A stretch of 64,000 bases of DNA from Candidatus Microthrix parvicella Bio17-1 (GCF_000299415.1 NZ_AMPG01000002.1:744001-808000), one strand, 5' to 3'. Shown: positions 12,629-22,280, counted from the first letter of the stretch. Made by a program: numbers and translations. The notes: generated by a model from the letters alone, not told the origin.

Positions 12629-13341
12629 ATCCCCCCGGCAGCGGAGCCGAGGTAGGCGTCCAACACCGCCTCGTTGGCCTGAATCTCGGCGGGGGTACCC
12701 CTGGCGATCACCTGACCAAAGTCCAGCACCACGATCCGTTGACACACCCGCATCACCAGGGGCACGTCATGTTCCACCATGAGGATGGCCAGGCCATCCG
12801 CCGCCAGCTCCTCCAGGAATTCACCGAACCGTTCCGTTTCGGATTCGTCCTGGCCCGACGCAGGCTCGTCCAACAACAACACCTTGGGTCGGGTTGCCAG
12901 CGCCCGACCAACCTCCAAAAGCCGGGCCATGCCGGTGGAGATCGCGCTGGCCGAGTCATCGGCGATAGCGGTCAGGCCCACCTGCTCCAGGATGTGGTCC
13001 ACGTGCTCGGCGGTATCGCGGGATTTCAGCTCGGCGGCCATCTGAATGTTCTCACGAACGGTCAGCGACGTGAACACCTCCAGGCGCTGGAACGTGCGGG
13101 CCAGGCCCTCTTGCGCCCGCCGGAAGGTGGGCCACCCGGTGACGTTTCTGCCCTCCAGCATCACCGTGCCCGCCGTGGGGGTGAGCATGCCGGTCAGCGC
13201 GTTGAAGGTGGTGGTCTTGCCCGCGCCATTCGGCCCGATGAGGCCCACGATCTGCCCGGCCTCGACGGTGAGGTCCACGTCACTGACGGCCAGGTTTCCG
13301 CCAAAGCGAACCGTGATACCGCGTGCCTCCAAAAGGCTCAT
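12625..13341 (-). CDS. livG: Branched-chain amino acid-type ABC transporter ATPase LivG
   Basis: Second ATP-binding subunit, 238 residues, with Walker A GPNGAGKTT, the Q-loop region RRAQEGLARTFQRLEVFTSLTV typical of LivG, and Walker B KVLLLDEPASGQDE. The signature is degenerate: STGMARLLEVGRAL stands where LSGGQQ is normal, so the LSGGQ serine-glycine-glycine core is altered to STGMA. It pairs with LivF. Overlaps both the permease gene upstream and livF downstream by 4 nt. Confidence 0.92.
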
Positions 13342-15806
13342 GAATCGCCTCCGTTTCCGGCCATCGCCGGAACGGCCGAGGCGCCGTTGGTTTCAGAGAC
13401 TGCGTAGGTTGCCAGGTCGGCCTCGGTCAGCCCGAGGGCGGCATCGACCTCGATGAGCTCACCGCGGTCGAAGGGCCGATTCACCCCGGCCAGGTCGGGC
13501 GATGGCTGTGGCGCCGCCGCCTCGGCGTCGAGCGGCCCGTAGACGCGGGTGAGCACCGCGCCGACCGCGCCGGCGAAGGCACCGATCATGATGACCCGCC
13601 AACCGTTGCTCTCCGTGATCGAAGCGACCGGCACCAGCAGGGCGACCACGGTGGCGCTGACGCCCCCGATGGCCACGGGCAGCCGCTGCGATGGGTGCGG
13701 ACCGTCGAAGAGCAGGGGCGTCAACGGGGCCACGACAAACACCCACACCACGATCGCAGCGGTGAACTGCCAACCGGACACCACCCCGACGGCGGTGAGC
13801 ACCCAGATGCCCACTGCGCCGAGCACCGAGATCACCAACGCCTCGGTTCGCTCGCCCACCGCTCGAAACCCCGCTCCGACCTCGGTCATGGCGCCGCTTG
13901 GGTTGCGGCCCAGGCTAATGCCCATCAGCCCGGGGGCAAAGCTGGTGAGCTTTGCGATCGAGATGCTGAACACCGAGAAATACCCAAGGGCGTTGGAATT
14001 GAAGATCGGACCGAGGATCGATTGGAACGCCCCAAGCAGCAGGCCGCCGAAGAACGCGCCGCCCACCAGGCCCACACCTCCAACCACCGCCAACATGGTG
14101 ACCGCGAGCGAGTTCTCAAAGGTGAACTGCTCCGCCTGAGCGGTGCTGGCCCACAGTGCGCCCGCCAGGCCGGCGATACCGGAGGACAGCGCAAACACGT
14201 ACACGTTGGTGCGGGTCAGGTTGAGCCCCAGCGTGGCGCACGCGTCAGGGGAGTCCTTCATGGCCATCAGTCGCCGCCCGAAGCCGGAGCGACGCACGGC
14301 GACGACCGCGATGCCAACCAAGGTGAACGCCACGGCCGACACGATGATGCGGGCCGTGGCGGTGTTCCACGAGCTCACCAACGGCGGCACCGCCAGGTTG
14401 CCCTGAGGCATGACCTTCTGTTGGCTGAGCACCAGTTTGGACAACATCAGCGCAAAGGCCGCTGTGAGCAGGGCGAGATAGATGCCCGAGAGCCGCAGCG
14501 CCGGTAGCGACACCAGGGCCCCGATGGTGGCGGCAACCAGCACCGCTACGACCACTCCCAGGATCGGGTTGTTCACTCCGAGGTTCCCCATCACCACGGC
14601 CCCGATGCCCGCAAAACTCATCTGGGCCAGCGAGATCTGTCCGGAGTAGCCCGCCAACGGCACCAACGACAGGCCCACCAACGCCAGTGCGTAGCCACTG
14701 GCCAACGACAACTGGAACACGTCCGGGATGATCACGGTCAGCATGATCGTGCCGATGGGGAACAAGATGGCGCCGATCAGCGTCACCCGCCAGGTGGGAA
14801 CGCGAAACTGGTCGCGGGTGGTCGAGAGGCTGTGGCTGCGCAACCGCTCGGGCCGGATGAACAACATGACGACGAACAGCACAATGGCGGGCATGGCGCT
14901 CTGGAGGTTGGCCAGCGTCCAGCCGGTGTTGATCTGAAAGCTCGTGACCGCCCGTTCGACGACGTTGGTGTCGCCCGGCTTGACGAAGCTGGACACGTAA
15001 CTCTGGGCGAGCCCGAGGATGATGGCGCCGAGGAAGGTGAGGGGTACCGACTTGAGTCGACCGATCACCGGGGCGGCGTAGGCGTTGAACACCAGCAGGG
15101 TCAGCGTGACCGCTTCCAGGGTGCTGATCGGAGCGCCGAGGACGCCGGCCAAAGCCGCCAGTCCCGCGCCAAGCCCCCAGGAGGCCATGGAGGTCAACCC
15201 CGGTCGAGCACCGTTGAGCTGCGCCAACGACCGGTCATCCACCACGGCCCGCATCGCGATGCCCGTGCGGGTGTTGTACAGGAACAGACGCAGAAAGACG
15301 GCCACCAGCCCCGCTGCGACGAAGATGATGATGCGGTGGATGCTGATGCCCACCCCGGCGATGGTGATCGGGTCGGAGTCAGGGAAGAACTCGGGCACCG
15401 AGCGAGCGATCGTCGGGTCCCAGATCACCGGCGCCAGGCCGATCAGCGCCAACAACAGGCTGACGGTGACCACCAGCTTGATCAGCTCCGAGGTGCCCTC
15501 AAGCCCGCGCATCAACCCTTTTTCGACGATGCCCCCGAAGACGGGAGCGACCACGCCCACCACCAGCAGCAGCGACAGCCAGATGGGGAGACCCCAGCCC
15601 TCGGTGAACTGCCAGTAGGTGAACGCGGCCATCATGCCGAACGCGCCATGGGCGAAGTTGAACACGCCCGACGTGGTGTAGGTGACGACCAGGCCAGAGG
15701 CGGCAATGGCGTACAGCGCCGCCGTGACCAACCCGGCGACGGACGCGGTCAGAAACTGGTTCCACAGGTTCGGGGTGCCGGCCGCCGCCAGCATGGTGGT
15801 GATCAC
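13338..15806 (-). CDS. livHM: Fused LivH-LivM permease with extra C-terminal membrane domain
   Basis: Membrane permease of the HAAT importer, 822 residues. Residues about 1-310 match LivH (start region AALYAIAASGLVVTYTTSGVFNFAHGAFG) and about 335-640 match LivM (GLSLVPLAGYSGQISLAQMSFAGIGA, then the coupling segment MAMKDSPDACATLGLNL). A further 150-180 residues carry four to five more membrane helices and an acidic tail (RGELIEVDAALGLTEADLATYAV) beyond the usual LivM end. Start GTG 15806 is uncertain; ATG 15794 is an alternative. Fusion of the two permeases is seen in other actinobacteria; the added domain is less usual. Confidence 0.9.
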   Translation of the reverse strand: MITTMLAAAGTPNLWNQFLTASVAGLVTAALYAIAASGLVVTYTTSGVFNFAHGAFGMMAAFTYWQFTEGWGLPIWLSLLLVVGVVAPVFGGIVEKGLMRGLEGTSELIKLVVTVSLLLALIGLAPVIWDPTIARSVPEFFPDSDPITIAGVGISIHRIIIFVAAGLVAVFLRLFLYNTRTGIAMRAVVDDRSLAQLNGARPGLTSMASWGLGAGLAALAGVLGAPISTLEAVTLTLLVFNAYAAPVIGRLKSVPLTFLGAIILGLAQSYVSSFVKPGDTNVVERAVTSFQINTGWTLANLQSAMPAIVLFVVMLFIRPERLRSHSLSTTRDQFRVPTWRVTLIGAILFPIGTIMLTVIIPDVFQLSLASGYALALVGLSLVPLAGYSGQISLAQMSFAGIGAVVMGNLGVNNPILGVVVAVLVAATIGALVSLPALRLSGIYLALLTAAFALMLSKLVLSQQKVMPQGNLAVPPLVSSWNTATARIIVSAVAFTLVGIAVVAVRRSGFGRRLMAMKDSPDACATLGLNLTRTNVYVFALSSGIAGLAGALWASTAQAEQFTFENSLAVTMLAVVGGVGLVGGAFFGGLLLGAFQSILGPIFNSNALGYFSVFSISIAKLTSFAPGLMGISLGRNPSGAMTEVGAGFRAVGERTEALVISVLGAVGIWVLTAVGVVSGWQFTAAIVVWVFVVAPLTPLLFDGPHPSQRLPVAIGGVSATVVALLVPVASITESNGWRVIMIGAFAGAVGAVLTRVYGPLDAEAAAPQPSPDLAGVNRPFDRGELIEVDAALGLTEADLATYAVSETNGASAVPAMAGNGGDS

Positions 15807-15875
15807 CCGCGGTGCGCCGACGTTGGCGAGGCACCCGAGCGGGCCGAGGCGCGCTCAGCCAGGGTCCGTGCGGGT

Positions 15876-17336
15876 TCAGTCAACATCGATGGTGACCACC
15901 GCGTTCTTCTTCGGGCAGTAGTAGCCGTCCTCGGTGGCGTCCTTGCTGCCCCACTCGGGAAACGCCCGAACAAACTTGTCGCCGTCGACCTTCATCGAGA
16001 TGATGCACTTCGCAGGTTCGTTCGTGCCCGGGTTGGTCGTCGAGTGCAGACCACCGCCGGTCCACTCTCCGATCTTGCCCACCTGCTCACGGATGCAGTC
16101 GTGGCTGATGATGTGGTCGCCCTGCTCGGCGCACGCGGTGGCCGCCTCGGTGAACAACAGCCAGGCCGACATCGACTGGATGCCCAGCGCCGCGGTCTTG
16201 GTCTGGGGATCCTCGGCCTTGCGGGCGGCCATCAGCTCTTCAAACTTTTGAATCGCCGGGTATTTGTCGGCCTCCTCGAAGGGAGCGTGGGGAAGCCTGA
16301 TCAGCACCTCGCCGGCCGGATTTGAGCCCTTCTCCAACAACAGCGGGTCGTAGTTGTTTGACTCGGCGAACATGGGGATCTTCAGCCCGTCCTCTTTCAT
16401 CGAACTGAGCAGCAGCCCGAAGTTGGACGGCTCGCCGATGAAGGTGCCCATCGTGGCGCCGGAACCCTTGAGGCTCTGGGAGGTGAGCTTGAAGTCCTGA
16501 CCCTGAGCCGCGTAGGCGATCTCCTGGCCCAGCCCAAACGGCTTGCCGAGCTTCGTGAGCACGGCGTTGGTCTGGTCCATGACGAACCGAATCGTGTCCA
16601 GGTCGCCGTACACGCTGGCGAGGTCACCAACCTCTTTCGGATACTCCTGGGCGAGATAATCAAAGAACGCTGCCGGACGCACGTTTGCCGGGTTGGGCAC
16701 AGCGGCGATGTAGGTGTCGGTCGCCTCGGCCTTTTCCTTCGTGACGGTGAAGCCGGGCATGTCCAGCTGGCCGCACTCCTTCAGGTTGCCGGGGCCCTGC
16801 AGTTGCAGGTTGTCGAAGGTGGAGCCTCCACCGACCATGGCAAACACGTCGTTGCACGCCGCAGGCAGGTACTGGGCAACGTTGAACAGTTGGCCGTCAA
16901 GGTCGACCGGTTCGATCTGGAGGCCGGCGATGCCACCCTGGGCATTGCACCAGTCGATGTAGGCGTTGGAGGAGTCCCAGAACTCGCGCAGCAGGCCGGG
17001 TCGGATGTCGGCGCCCTTGTCGGAGTTCACACCGATGTACAGCTTGTCGGTGCCCTTGCTGCCGGCCTCGGACTTCTCGATCTTGCCCTCGCCGGGGCCG
17101 CAGGGCGCCTTGAGGGTACCGAAGTCGGCCTCACCGTCGGCCTGTCCGCCGGAGTCGCCCCCGTTCGCAACCTGGGTACCGCCGTCTGAGCCTCCGCCCG
17201 TCTCGGCGACCGAGTCGCCCTTGGCGCCGCAACCGGCTGCCACCAGCATCAACGCCACAAGGGCGAGCAACAGGCGCGCACCTCCGCCGCGATGAGCGAC
17301 TCTGCCGCGCTGAGCTGCCTCGTGAGCCTGTGACAT
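15876..17336 (-). CDS. ABC transporter substrate-binding lipoprotein
   Basis: Extracytoplasmic receptor for the LivHM/G/F importer, 486 residues. An arginine-containing n-region and hydrophobic core (LLLALVALMLVAAGC) end in a lipobox LVAAGC, so it should be lipid-anchored outside the membrane. A Gly/Ser/Asp linker follows, then a periplasmic-binding-protein type I fold (KLYIGVNSDKGADIRPGLLREF, then SNAYIDWCNAQGGIAGLQIE). ATG 17336 has GGGAGGA upstream; the longer frame was rejected. The ligand is unknown; it is divergent from an amidohydrolase, which suggests import of an N-acyl or amide compound. Confidence 0.9.
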   Translation of the reverse strand: MSQAHEAAQRGRVAHRGGGARLLLALVALMLVAAGCGAKGDSVAETGGGSDGGTQVANGGDSGGQADGEADFGTLKAPCGPGEGKIEKSEAGSKGTDKLYIGVNSDKGADIRPGLLREFWDSSNAYIDWCNAQGGIAGLQIEPVDLDGQLFNVAQYLPAACNDVFAMVGGGSTFDNLQLQGPGNLKECGQLDMPGFTVTKEKAEATDTYIAAVPNPANVRPAAFFDYLAQEYPKEVGDLASVYGDLDTIRFVMDQTNAVLTKLGKPFGLGQEIAYAAQGQDFKLTSQSLKGSGATMGTFIGEPSNFGLLLSSMKEDGLKIPMFAESNNYDPLLLEKGSNPAGEVLIRLPHAPFEEADKYPAIQKFEELMAARKAEDPQTKTAALGIQSMSAWLLFTEAATACAEQGDHIISHDCIREQVGKIGEWTGGGLHSTTNPGTNEPAKCIISMKVDGDKFVRAFPEWGSKDATEDGYYCPKKNAVVTIDVD

Positions 17337-17447
17337 TGCTTCCTCCCTCGACCGGCGCAACCCGGTGACCCCTGCCACACATATATCAGCAGTAGCCGGC
17401 GAGATTTGCAACTTCCGTTCCGGCAGCGGCGGGCACTATGCCAGAAT

Positions 17448-17462
17448 CTGACGGTCCGTCAG
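17448..17462. promoter_or_regulatory. 15-bp palindrome, candidate TetR-type operator
   Basis: CTGACGGTCCGTCAG consists of two 7-bp arms around one central base. It lies in the 210-nt gap between the divergent lipoprotein gene (start 17336) and amidohydrolase gene (start 17547). Size and symmetry match operators of TetR-family repressors in actinobacteria. No TetR gene is adjacent, so the cognate regulator would be elsewhere. Confidence 0.5.
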
Positions 17463-17546
17463 GTTTCGGTTGACGGCGACGACACGACGCGCCACAGCGC
17501 GGCCGACACGACCAAGCATTCAACGATACGGAAACGGAGACTCCCC

Positions 17547-19262
17547 ATGGCAGATCTGGTGATTCGAGGAGCCCAACTGGTGGACGGCACGGGCGCCAAG
17601 GCCCGCACGGCCGACGTCGCCGTCACCGATGGACGCATTACCACCATCGGTGACGTCTCCGAGGCCGGCGAACGGGAGGTGGACGGCACCGGCCTGATGC
17701 TGGCCCCCGGTTTCATCGACCCCCACACCCACTACGACGCGCAGCTGCATTGGGATCCGACCGCATCACCCTCCAACCTGCACGGCGTCACCTCCGTGGT
17801 CGCCGGTAACTGTGGCTTCACCCTGGCCCCGCTGCAGCCCGGCGACGGCGACTACGTGGCCCGCATGATGGCCAAGGTGGAGGGCATGCCGCTCGAGGCG
17901 CTGGAACGGGGTCTCGACTGGAGCTGGGAGAGCTTCGGCGACTTCCTCGACCGCCTCGACGGGTCGATGGCCCTCAACGCCGGATTTCTGGTGGGCCACT
18001 CGGCCATCCGTCGATACGTCGTGGGGGCCGACGGCCAACGTGAGGCCACTCCGGACGAGATCGAGGCCATGGCAGCACTGCTGCGGGCCTCCATCGAGGC
18101 GGGCGGCATGGGCTTCTCCACGTCGCTGTCGTTCACCCACTCTGACGGCGACGGCGTACCCGTCACCTCCCGCTTCGCCAACCGTGATGAGGTGCTGACG
18201 CTGTGTGGCGTCGTTTCGGAGTTCGAGGGCACCTCGCTCGAGTTCGTCATGGACGGCTGCCTCAACGGCTACTCCGAGGACGAAGAGGACTACATCCTCG
18301 AGATGGTGCGGGCCGGGCAACGGCCCATGAACTGGAACGTGCTCACCGTCGACTCCCGCAAGGCCGACGAATACCTCCACCAACTGAAGGTGGGCGCTCG
18401 CGCCGCCGAGGAGGGCCTGTCGGTGGTGGCGCTGACCATGCCGACACTGCCTGGCATGACCCAGAGCTTCGGCACCCACTGCGGCCTGTGGCTGCTGCCC
18501 GGCTGGAAGCACATCATGGGCCTGCCGCTGGAACAGAAGAAGGAGTATCTGCGCCAGAGCGGCGTGCGCCACGTGCTGGCCCAACTGGCCGCCTCCGAAA
18601 CCGGTGCGCTGTCCCGCCTCACCACCTTCTCCCGTTTCGAGATCGGCGACACGTTCTCGGAGGCCAACGAGGGCCTGAAGGGCCGCGTGGTCGAGGACAT
18701 CGCCGCCGAGCGGGGCCAGGAGCCCTTCGACACTCTGGTTGACATCGTGCTCGCCGACGACTTCAAAACCATCCTCTGGCCGCTGCCCACCGACGACGAC
18801 GACGCCTCCTGGGAGCTACGCCGCCAGGTCTGGGAAGGCAGTGGCGCCATCCTCGGTGGGTCCGACGCCGGTGCGCACCTGGACCGCATGCTGGGCTCGA
18901 ACTATCCATCCAAGTTTCTTGGCGACAGCCTGCGGGGCCGCCAACTGGTCAGCCTCGAACGGGCCGTGCAGATGATGACCCAGGTACCGGCCAGGCTCTT
19001 CGGCCTGACCGACCGCGGCACCATCGAGGTGGGCAACCACGCCGACCTGGTGCTGTTCGACCCCGCGACGGTCGACTCGGGCCCGATCACGATGCGGGCC
19101 GACCTGCCCGGCGGCACCGAGCGGCTCTTCGCCGACGCGGTGGGCATCGCCGAGGTATGGGTCAACGGCACGACGGTGGTGGCCGACGGTGAGCCCACCG
19201 GAGCCGTGCCCGGCACGCTGCTGCGCTCGGGTACCGACACCCACACGCCCGACTTCTCCTAA
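17547..19262 (+). CDS. Amidohydrolase family 3 protein (N-acyl-D-amino-acid deacylase-like)
   Basis: Metal-dependent hydrolase of the urease superfamily, 571 residues. The N-terminal small beta domain ends in APGFIDPHTHYDAQ, with the metal-binding HTH at residues 60-62; a later SDAGAHLDRMLGS segment carries a catalytic Asp, and RGTIEVGNHADLVLFDP closes the C-terminal beta domain. This matches the D-aminoacylase/dihydroorotase-like group that cleaves N-acyl amino acids. ATG 17547 has GGAGA 6 nt upstream. Followed at 13 nt by the two hydrolase genes, and divergent from the transporter, suggesting a common catabolic purpose (inference). Confidence 0.88.
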   Translation: MADLVIRGAQLVDGTGAKARTADVAVTDGRITTIGDVSEAGEREVDGTGLMLAPGFIDPHTHYDAQLHWDPTASPSNLHGVTSVVAGNCGFTLAPLQPGDGDYVARMMAKVEGMPLEALERGLDWSWESFGDFLDRLDGSMALNAGFLVGHSAIRRYVVGADGQREATPDEIEAMAALLRASIEAGGMGFSTSLSFTHSDGDGVPVTSRFANRDEVLTLCGVVSEFEGTSLEFVMDGCLNGYSEDEEDYILEMVRAGQRPMNWNVLTVDSRKADEYLHQLKVGARAAEEGLSVVALTMPTLPGMTQSFGTHCGLWLLPGWKHIMGLPLEQKKEYLRQSGVRHVLAQLAASETGALSRLTTFSRFEIGDTFSEANEGLKGRVVEDIAAERGQEPFDTLVDIVLADDFKTILWPLPTDDDDASWELRRQVWEGSGAILGGSDAGAHLDRMLGSNYPSKFLGDSLRGRQLVSLERAVQMMTQVPARLFGLTDRGTIEVGNHADLVLFDPATVDSGPITMRADLPGGTERLFADAVGIAEVWVNGTTVVADGEPTGAVPGTLLRSGTDTHTPDFS

Positions 19263-19275
19263 GCGCGTCGGGGTG

Positions 19276-20015
19276 ATGTTCACCACCCCGAGGTTGCATC
19301 CTGTTGGTCGCGCCGCGGGTGCGCTCATCCGCGTGCTCGCTCGAAGCGGCGACGAGATCGTTCGCGACGGTCGACGTCTCGACCCGCAGATGCGAGCCCT
19401 GCTGACCGTCGCCGAGCGGGTGGCACCAACGAAGGACCGGCAGGTTGCGAGGGCACGGGTCGACATTGGACGCTCGGTCATGGTCGGGCCACCGGTGCCG
19501 CCAGGCGTGCACACCTCGGAGCGTGACCTGCCAGGCCCGGCCGGGCCCATCCGGGTGCGCTTCCACCGCGCCGCCACCACCGCGCCCGGCGCACCGGCGA
19601 TCTGTTTCCTCCATGGCGGAGGTTGGGCGGTTGGTGACCTGGACAGCCACGATCCGCCCTGCCGGGTTTTGGCGCAGGACACCGGCGCCGTGGTGATGGC
19701 GGTTGACTACCGGCTGGCCCCGGAGCACCCCTACCCCGCCGCCATCGACGATTGTGTGGCCGCCTACGCGTGGCTGGCCGGTCACTCGGGCGAGCTGGGC
19801 CTGGACGCCACCCGGCTGGCGATCATGGGGACTCGGCCGGCGGCAACCTGGCGGCGCTGATGGCCCGGGCCGGCGTGCCGGTGGTCGACCGCTGCTTCGA
19901 CGATCTCATCCACGGCTTTTACAACATCGGCATCACACGTCCCACGCTGTTGGCCGCTCACGAGATCAATCGAACCATCGCCGCCGCGCTGGCGGGCAAC
20001 AGTGCGCCAGACTGA
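19276..20015 (+). pseudogene. Broken alpha/beta hydrolase, paralogue of the next gene
   Basis: Remnant of an HSL/fold-3 alpha/beta hydrolase. The reading frame from ATG 19276 matches the downstream paralogue, including HGGGWAVGDLDSHD, up to about 19827. There one base is missing inside the codons for the GDSAGG nucleophile motif, and the frame ends at 19860. A second frame continues GDSAGGNLAAL and then jumps straight to RAGVPVVDRCFDDLIHGFYN, so about 98 codons present in the paralogue, including the catalytic Asp region, are deleted near 19865. The remaining C-terminus runs to 20015. It cannot make an active enzyme. Confidence 0.88.
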
Positions 20016-20019
20016 ACCA

Positions 20020-21048
20020 ATGAGCACCCCACGCGTACATCCAGTCGGCCGAGCGGCTCGAAGCATGCTCGCCATCGCGGCCCGCAGGGGCGAAGAGGTC
20101 ATCCGGGACGGACGCCGCCTCGATCCGCAGGTGCAGGCCATGCTCCGGCTCGCCGGCCGGGTCTCCCCACTGGAGAACCGGGACGTTGCATCTTCACGTC
20201 GCGACATGGCGAGGGCGGCGATCCTGGGGCCACGCGGTCCGCAACGCGTTCACTCATGGGAACGGGACCTGCCCGGGCCGGACGGACCGCTGCGCGTTCG
20301 GTTCTACCGGGACGCCAATCTGACGACGACGCCACCGGCGATCTGCTTCTTCCACGGTGGCGGTTGGGTGATCGGCGACCTCGCCTCCCACGACGGCCCC
20401 TGCCGGGAACTCGCGGCCACCTCCGGGGCCGTGGTCATGTCGGTCGATTACCGCTTGGCGCCCGAAGCCCCCTATCCGGCGGCGATCGACGACTGCCTCG
20501 CGGCGTACCGCTGGCTGAGCGAACAGTCGGGCGAGCTTGGAGTCGACGGCGATGCGCTTGCGCTGATGGGCGATTCGGCCGGTGGCAACCTGGCGGCGCT
20601 GGTGGCGCTTGGCGCCAGGGATCAGGGGCTGCGACCGCCGGCAGTGCAGGCCTTGGTCTACCCGGCCACCGACTTCACCATGACGTCGAGGTCGATCGAA
20701 ACCTTCGCCGAGGGATTCCTCCTGACCAGGGACTCGATGGAATGGTTTCGCGGGCAGTACCTGCCGGACTCCGAGCGCTGGCACGACCCCGCCGCCTCCC
20801 CGCTCTACGCCGACGTCACCGGTGTGGCACCGGCGCTGGTGTTCACCGGCGGCTTCGATCCGCTCCGTGATGAGGGCCGTGCGTATGCGGCAAAGCTGGC
20901 GGAGGCCGGGGTGCCGGTGGTCGACCGCTGTTTCGACGATCAGATCCACGGCTTCTACAACATCGCCATCACCAGGTCATCGGTCGCCGCCTCTGACGAG
21001 ATCAACCACACCGTCGGCGCTGCCCTGCGCGGCGATCTGGCTTGGTGA
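20020..21048 (+). CDS. Alpha/beta hydrolase fold-3 (hormone-sensitive-lipase-like)
   Basis: Carboxylesterase-type hydrolase, 342 residues. The oxyanion motif HGGG is at residues 112-115, the nucleophile Ser186 is in GDSAGG, the acid is in GGFDPLRDEG, and the histidine is in DQIHGFYN, giving a complete triad. It is the intact partner of the degraded copy directly upstream, 4 nt away, and both follow the amidohydrolase, suggesting an operon. The start ATG 20020 was chosen by alignment with the paralogue's start (MSTPRVHPVGRAA against MFTTPRLHPVGRAA); no clear ribosome-binding site is visible. Substrate unknown, probably short acyl esters. Confidence 0.92.
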   Translation: MSTPRVHPVGRAARSMLAIAARRGEEVIRDGRRLDPQVQAMLRLAGRVSPLENRDVASSRRDMARAAILGPRGPQRVHSWERDLPGPDGPLRVRFYRDANLTTTPPAICFFHGGGWVIGDLASHDGPCRELAATSGAVVMSVDYRLAPEAPYPAAIDDCLAAYRWLSEQSGELGVDGDALALMGDSAGGNLAALVALGARDQGLRPPAVQALVYPATDFTMTSRSIETFAEGFLLTRDSMEWFRGQYLPDSERWHDPAASPLYADVTGVAPALVFTGGFDPLRDEGRAYAAKLAEAGVPVVDRCFDDQIHGFYNIAITRSSVAASDEINHTVGAALRGDLAW

Positions 21049-21068
21049 TTCAGCGGCTGAAGCTGTCG

Positions 21069-22280
21069 CTACCGGCGAGCCCCGGCCCGGGTGTCGGTGC
21101 GCGTCGGCGTTGCCTGATCAGACGTGGACCCACCGTCTTTGATTGACACGACAGGGGTCTCGGTGGTCGATTCGGCTGCGGCCCTACGGCGGGCCCAGTG
21201 GAGGGTCACCGAAGGGCCCAGCATGGTGAAGAGCGCCAGGAGCAACGCCAAAATCCCAATGGGCACGATGCCGTCGCCGCGCCCGGTGAACACCGGGATC
21301 AGCACAAACCCTGACAGCAGCGCGGTCCAACCCCACAGGATGAACACCGCCCGACGATGTCCGTGCCCACGATCGACCAGGCGGTGATGCAGATGCTTGC
21401 GGTCGGCAACCGACACCCCGCTGCGACCCACGGTGCGTCGCACGATGGAGAAGGCGGTGTCGAGGATCGGAACCCCCAGGATGAAGAGCGGCACCAGCAA
21501 CGGCGCAAAGAAGAACCATGCCTGGCCCGAGAACGGATCGTCGGAGTTGCCGCCCACGGCAATGGTGGAGGTTGCCATGGCTGCACCGAGGAACAGTGCG
21601 CCGCCGTCCCCCATGATGATCTTCGCCGGATGCACGTTGTAGGGAAGAAACCCCAAACACACGCCCAGCACGATGACGGCGATCAGCGGTCCCACGTTGG
21701 ACGGATCGAGTACCCCGTTGCGCGACAGCGCCAGGGAATAGGCCAGAAAGGCCGCCGCAGCAATGGCGGTGATACCGGCGGCCAGACCATCGAGCCCGTC
21801 GATCAGGTTGATGGCATTGGCCATCCCCACCACCCAGATCACGGTGAGCAGCGCCGACAGGTCGGGTGACAACACCAGCAGATCGAAGAACGGCACCCGG
21901 AAGAACAGCAGGCTGAGCCCCGACAGCGAGAGGATCGAACCTGACAGCACCAGCCCGGCCACCTTGGCCGGGGCCGAGAGGTGACGCACGTCGTCGGTCA
22001 GCCCGGTGGCGAACGCCACCGCGCAACACAGCGCCGCGCCGGCCATCTCGGTGCCCGACATCATGGGCTTGAAACGTCCGAGCAGCGCGGCCACGCCCAA
22101 CGCCGCCGCAAACCCGACGAACATCGCCAGACCACCCAGGGCCGGCATGGGCCGCGTGTGAACGGTTCGCTCGTTCGGTTCGTAGACCAGGCCCACGCGC
22201 AGGCAGAACCGTCGCACCAGGGGCACCGTGAGGACGGTGGCACCGAAGGCCACGGCCAGGATGACGACGTAGGCGATCAC
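21069..22280 (-). CDS. wecA: WecA/TagO-type polyprenyl-phosphate GlcNAc-1-phosphate transferase
   Basis: Integral membrane enzyme of the MraY/WecA family, 403 residues with about ten helices. It transfers a sugar-1-phosphate from a UDP-sugar to undecaprenyl or decaprenyl phosphate, the first step of a cell-wall polymer. Visible motifs are TGLTDDVRHLSAPAKV (Mg-binding Asp pair), NAINLIDGLDGLAAG, the cytoplasmic FLPYNVHPAKIIMGDGGALF and the WecA histidine motif KHLHHRLVDRG. In actinobacteria this gene is usually next to atpI; here a 10-kb transporter and hydrolase block separates them. A 40-residue hydrophilic C-terminus is variable. Confidence 0.92.
   Translation of the reverse strand: MIAYVVILAVAFGATVLTVPLVRRFCLRVGLVYEPNERTVHTRPMPALGGLAMFVGFAAALGVAALLGRFKPMMSGTEMAGAALCCAVAFATGLTDDVRHLSAPAKVAGLVLSGSILSLSGLSLLFFRVPFFDLLVLSPDLSALLTVIWVVGMANAINLIDGLDGLAAGITAIAAAAFLAYSLALSRNGVLDPSNVGPLIAVIVLGVCLGFLPYNVHPAKIIMGDGGALFLGAAMATSTIAVGGNSDDPFSGQAWFFFAPLLVPLFILGVPILDTAFSIVRRTVGRSGVSVADRKHLHHRLVDRGHGHRRAVFILWGWTALLSGFVLIPVFTGRGDGIVPIGILALLLALFTMLGPSVTLHWARRRAAAESTTETPVVSIKDGGSTSDQATPTRTDTRAGARR

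Noticed and set aside
14832-16325. Plus-strand frame of nearly 500 codons opposite the LivHM permease.
   Set aside because: Antisense shadow with no family signature; the permease on the other strand has clear membrane helices.
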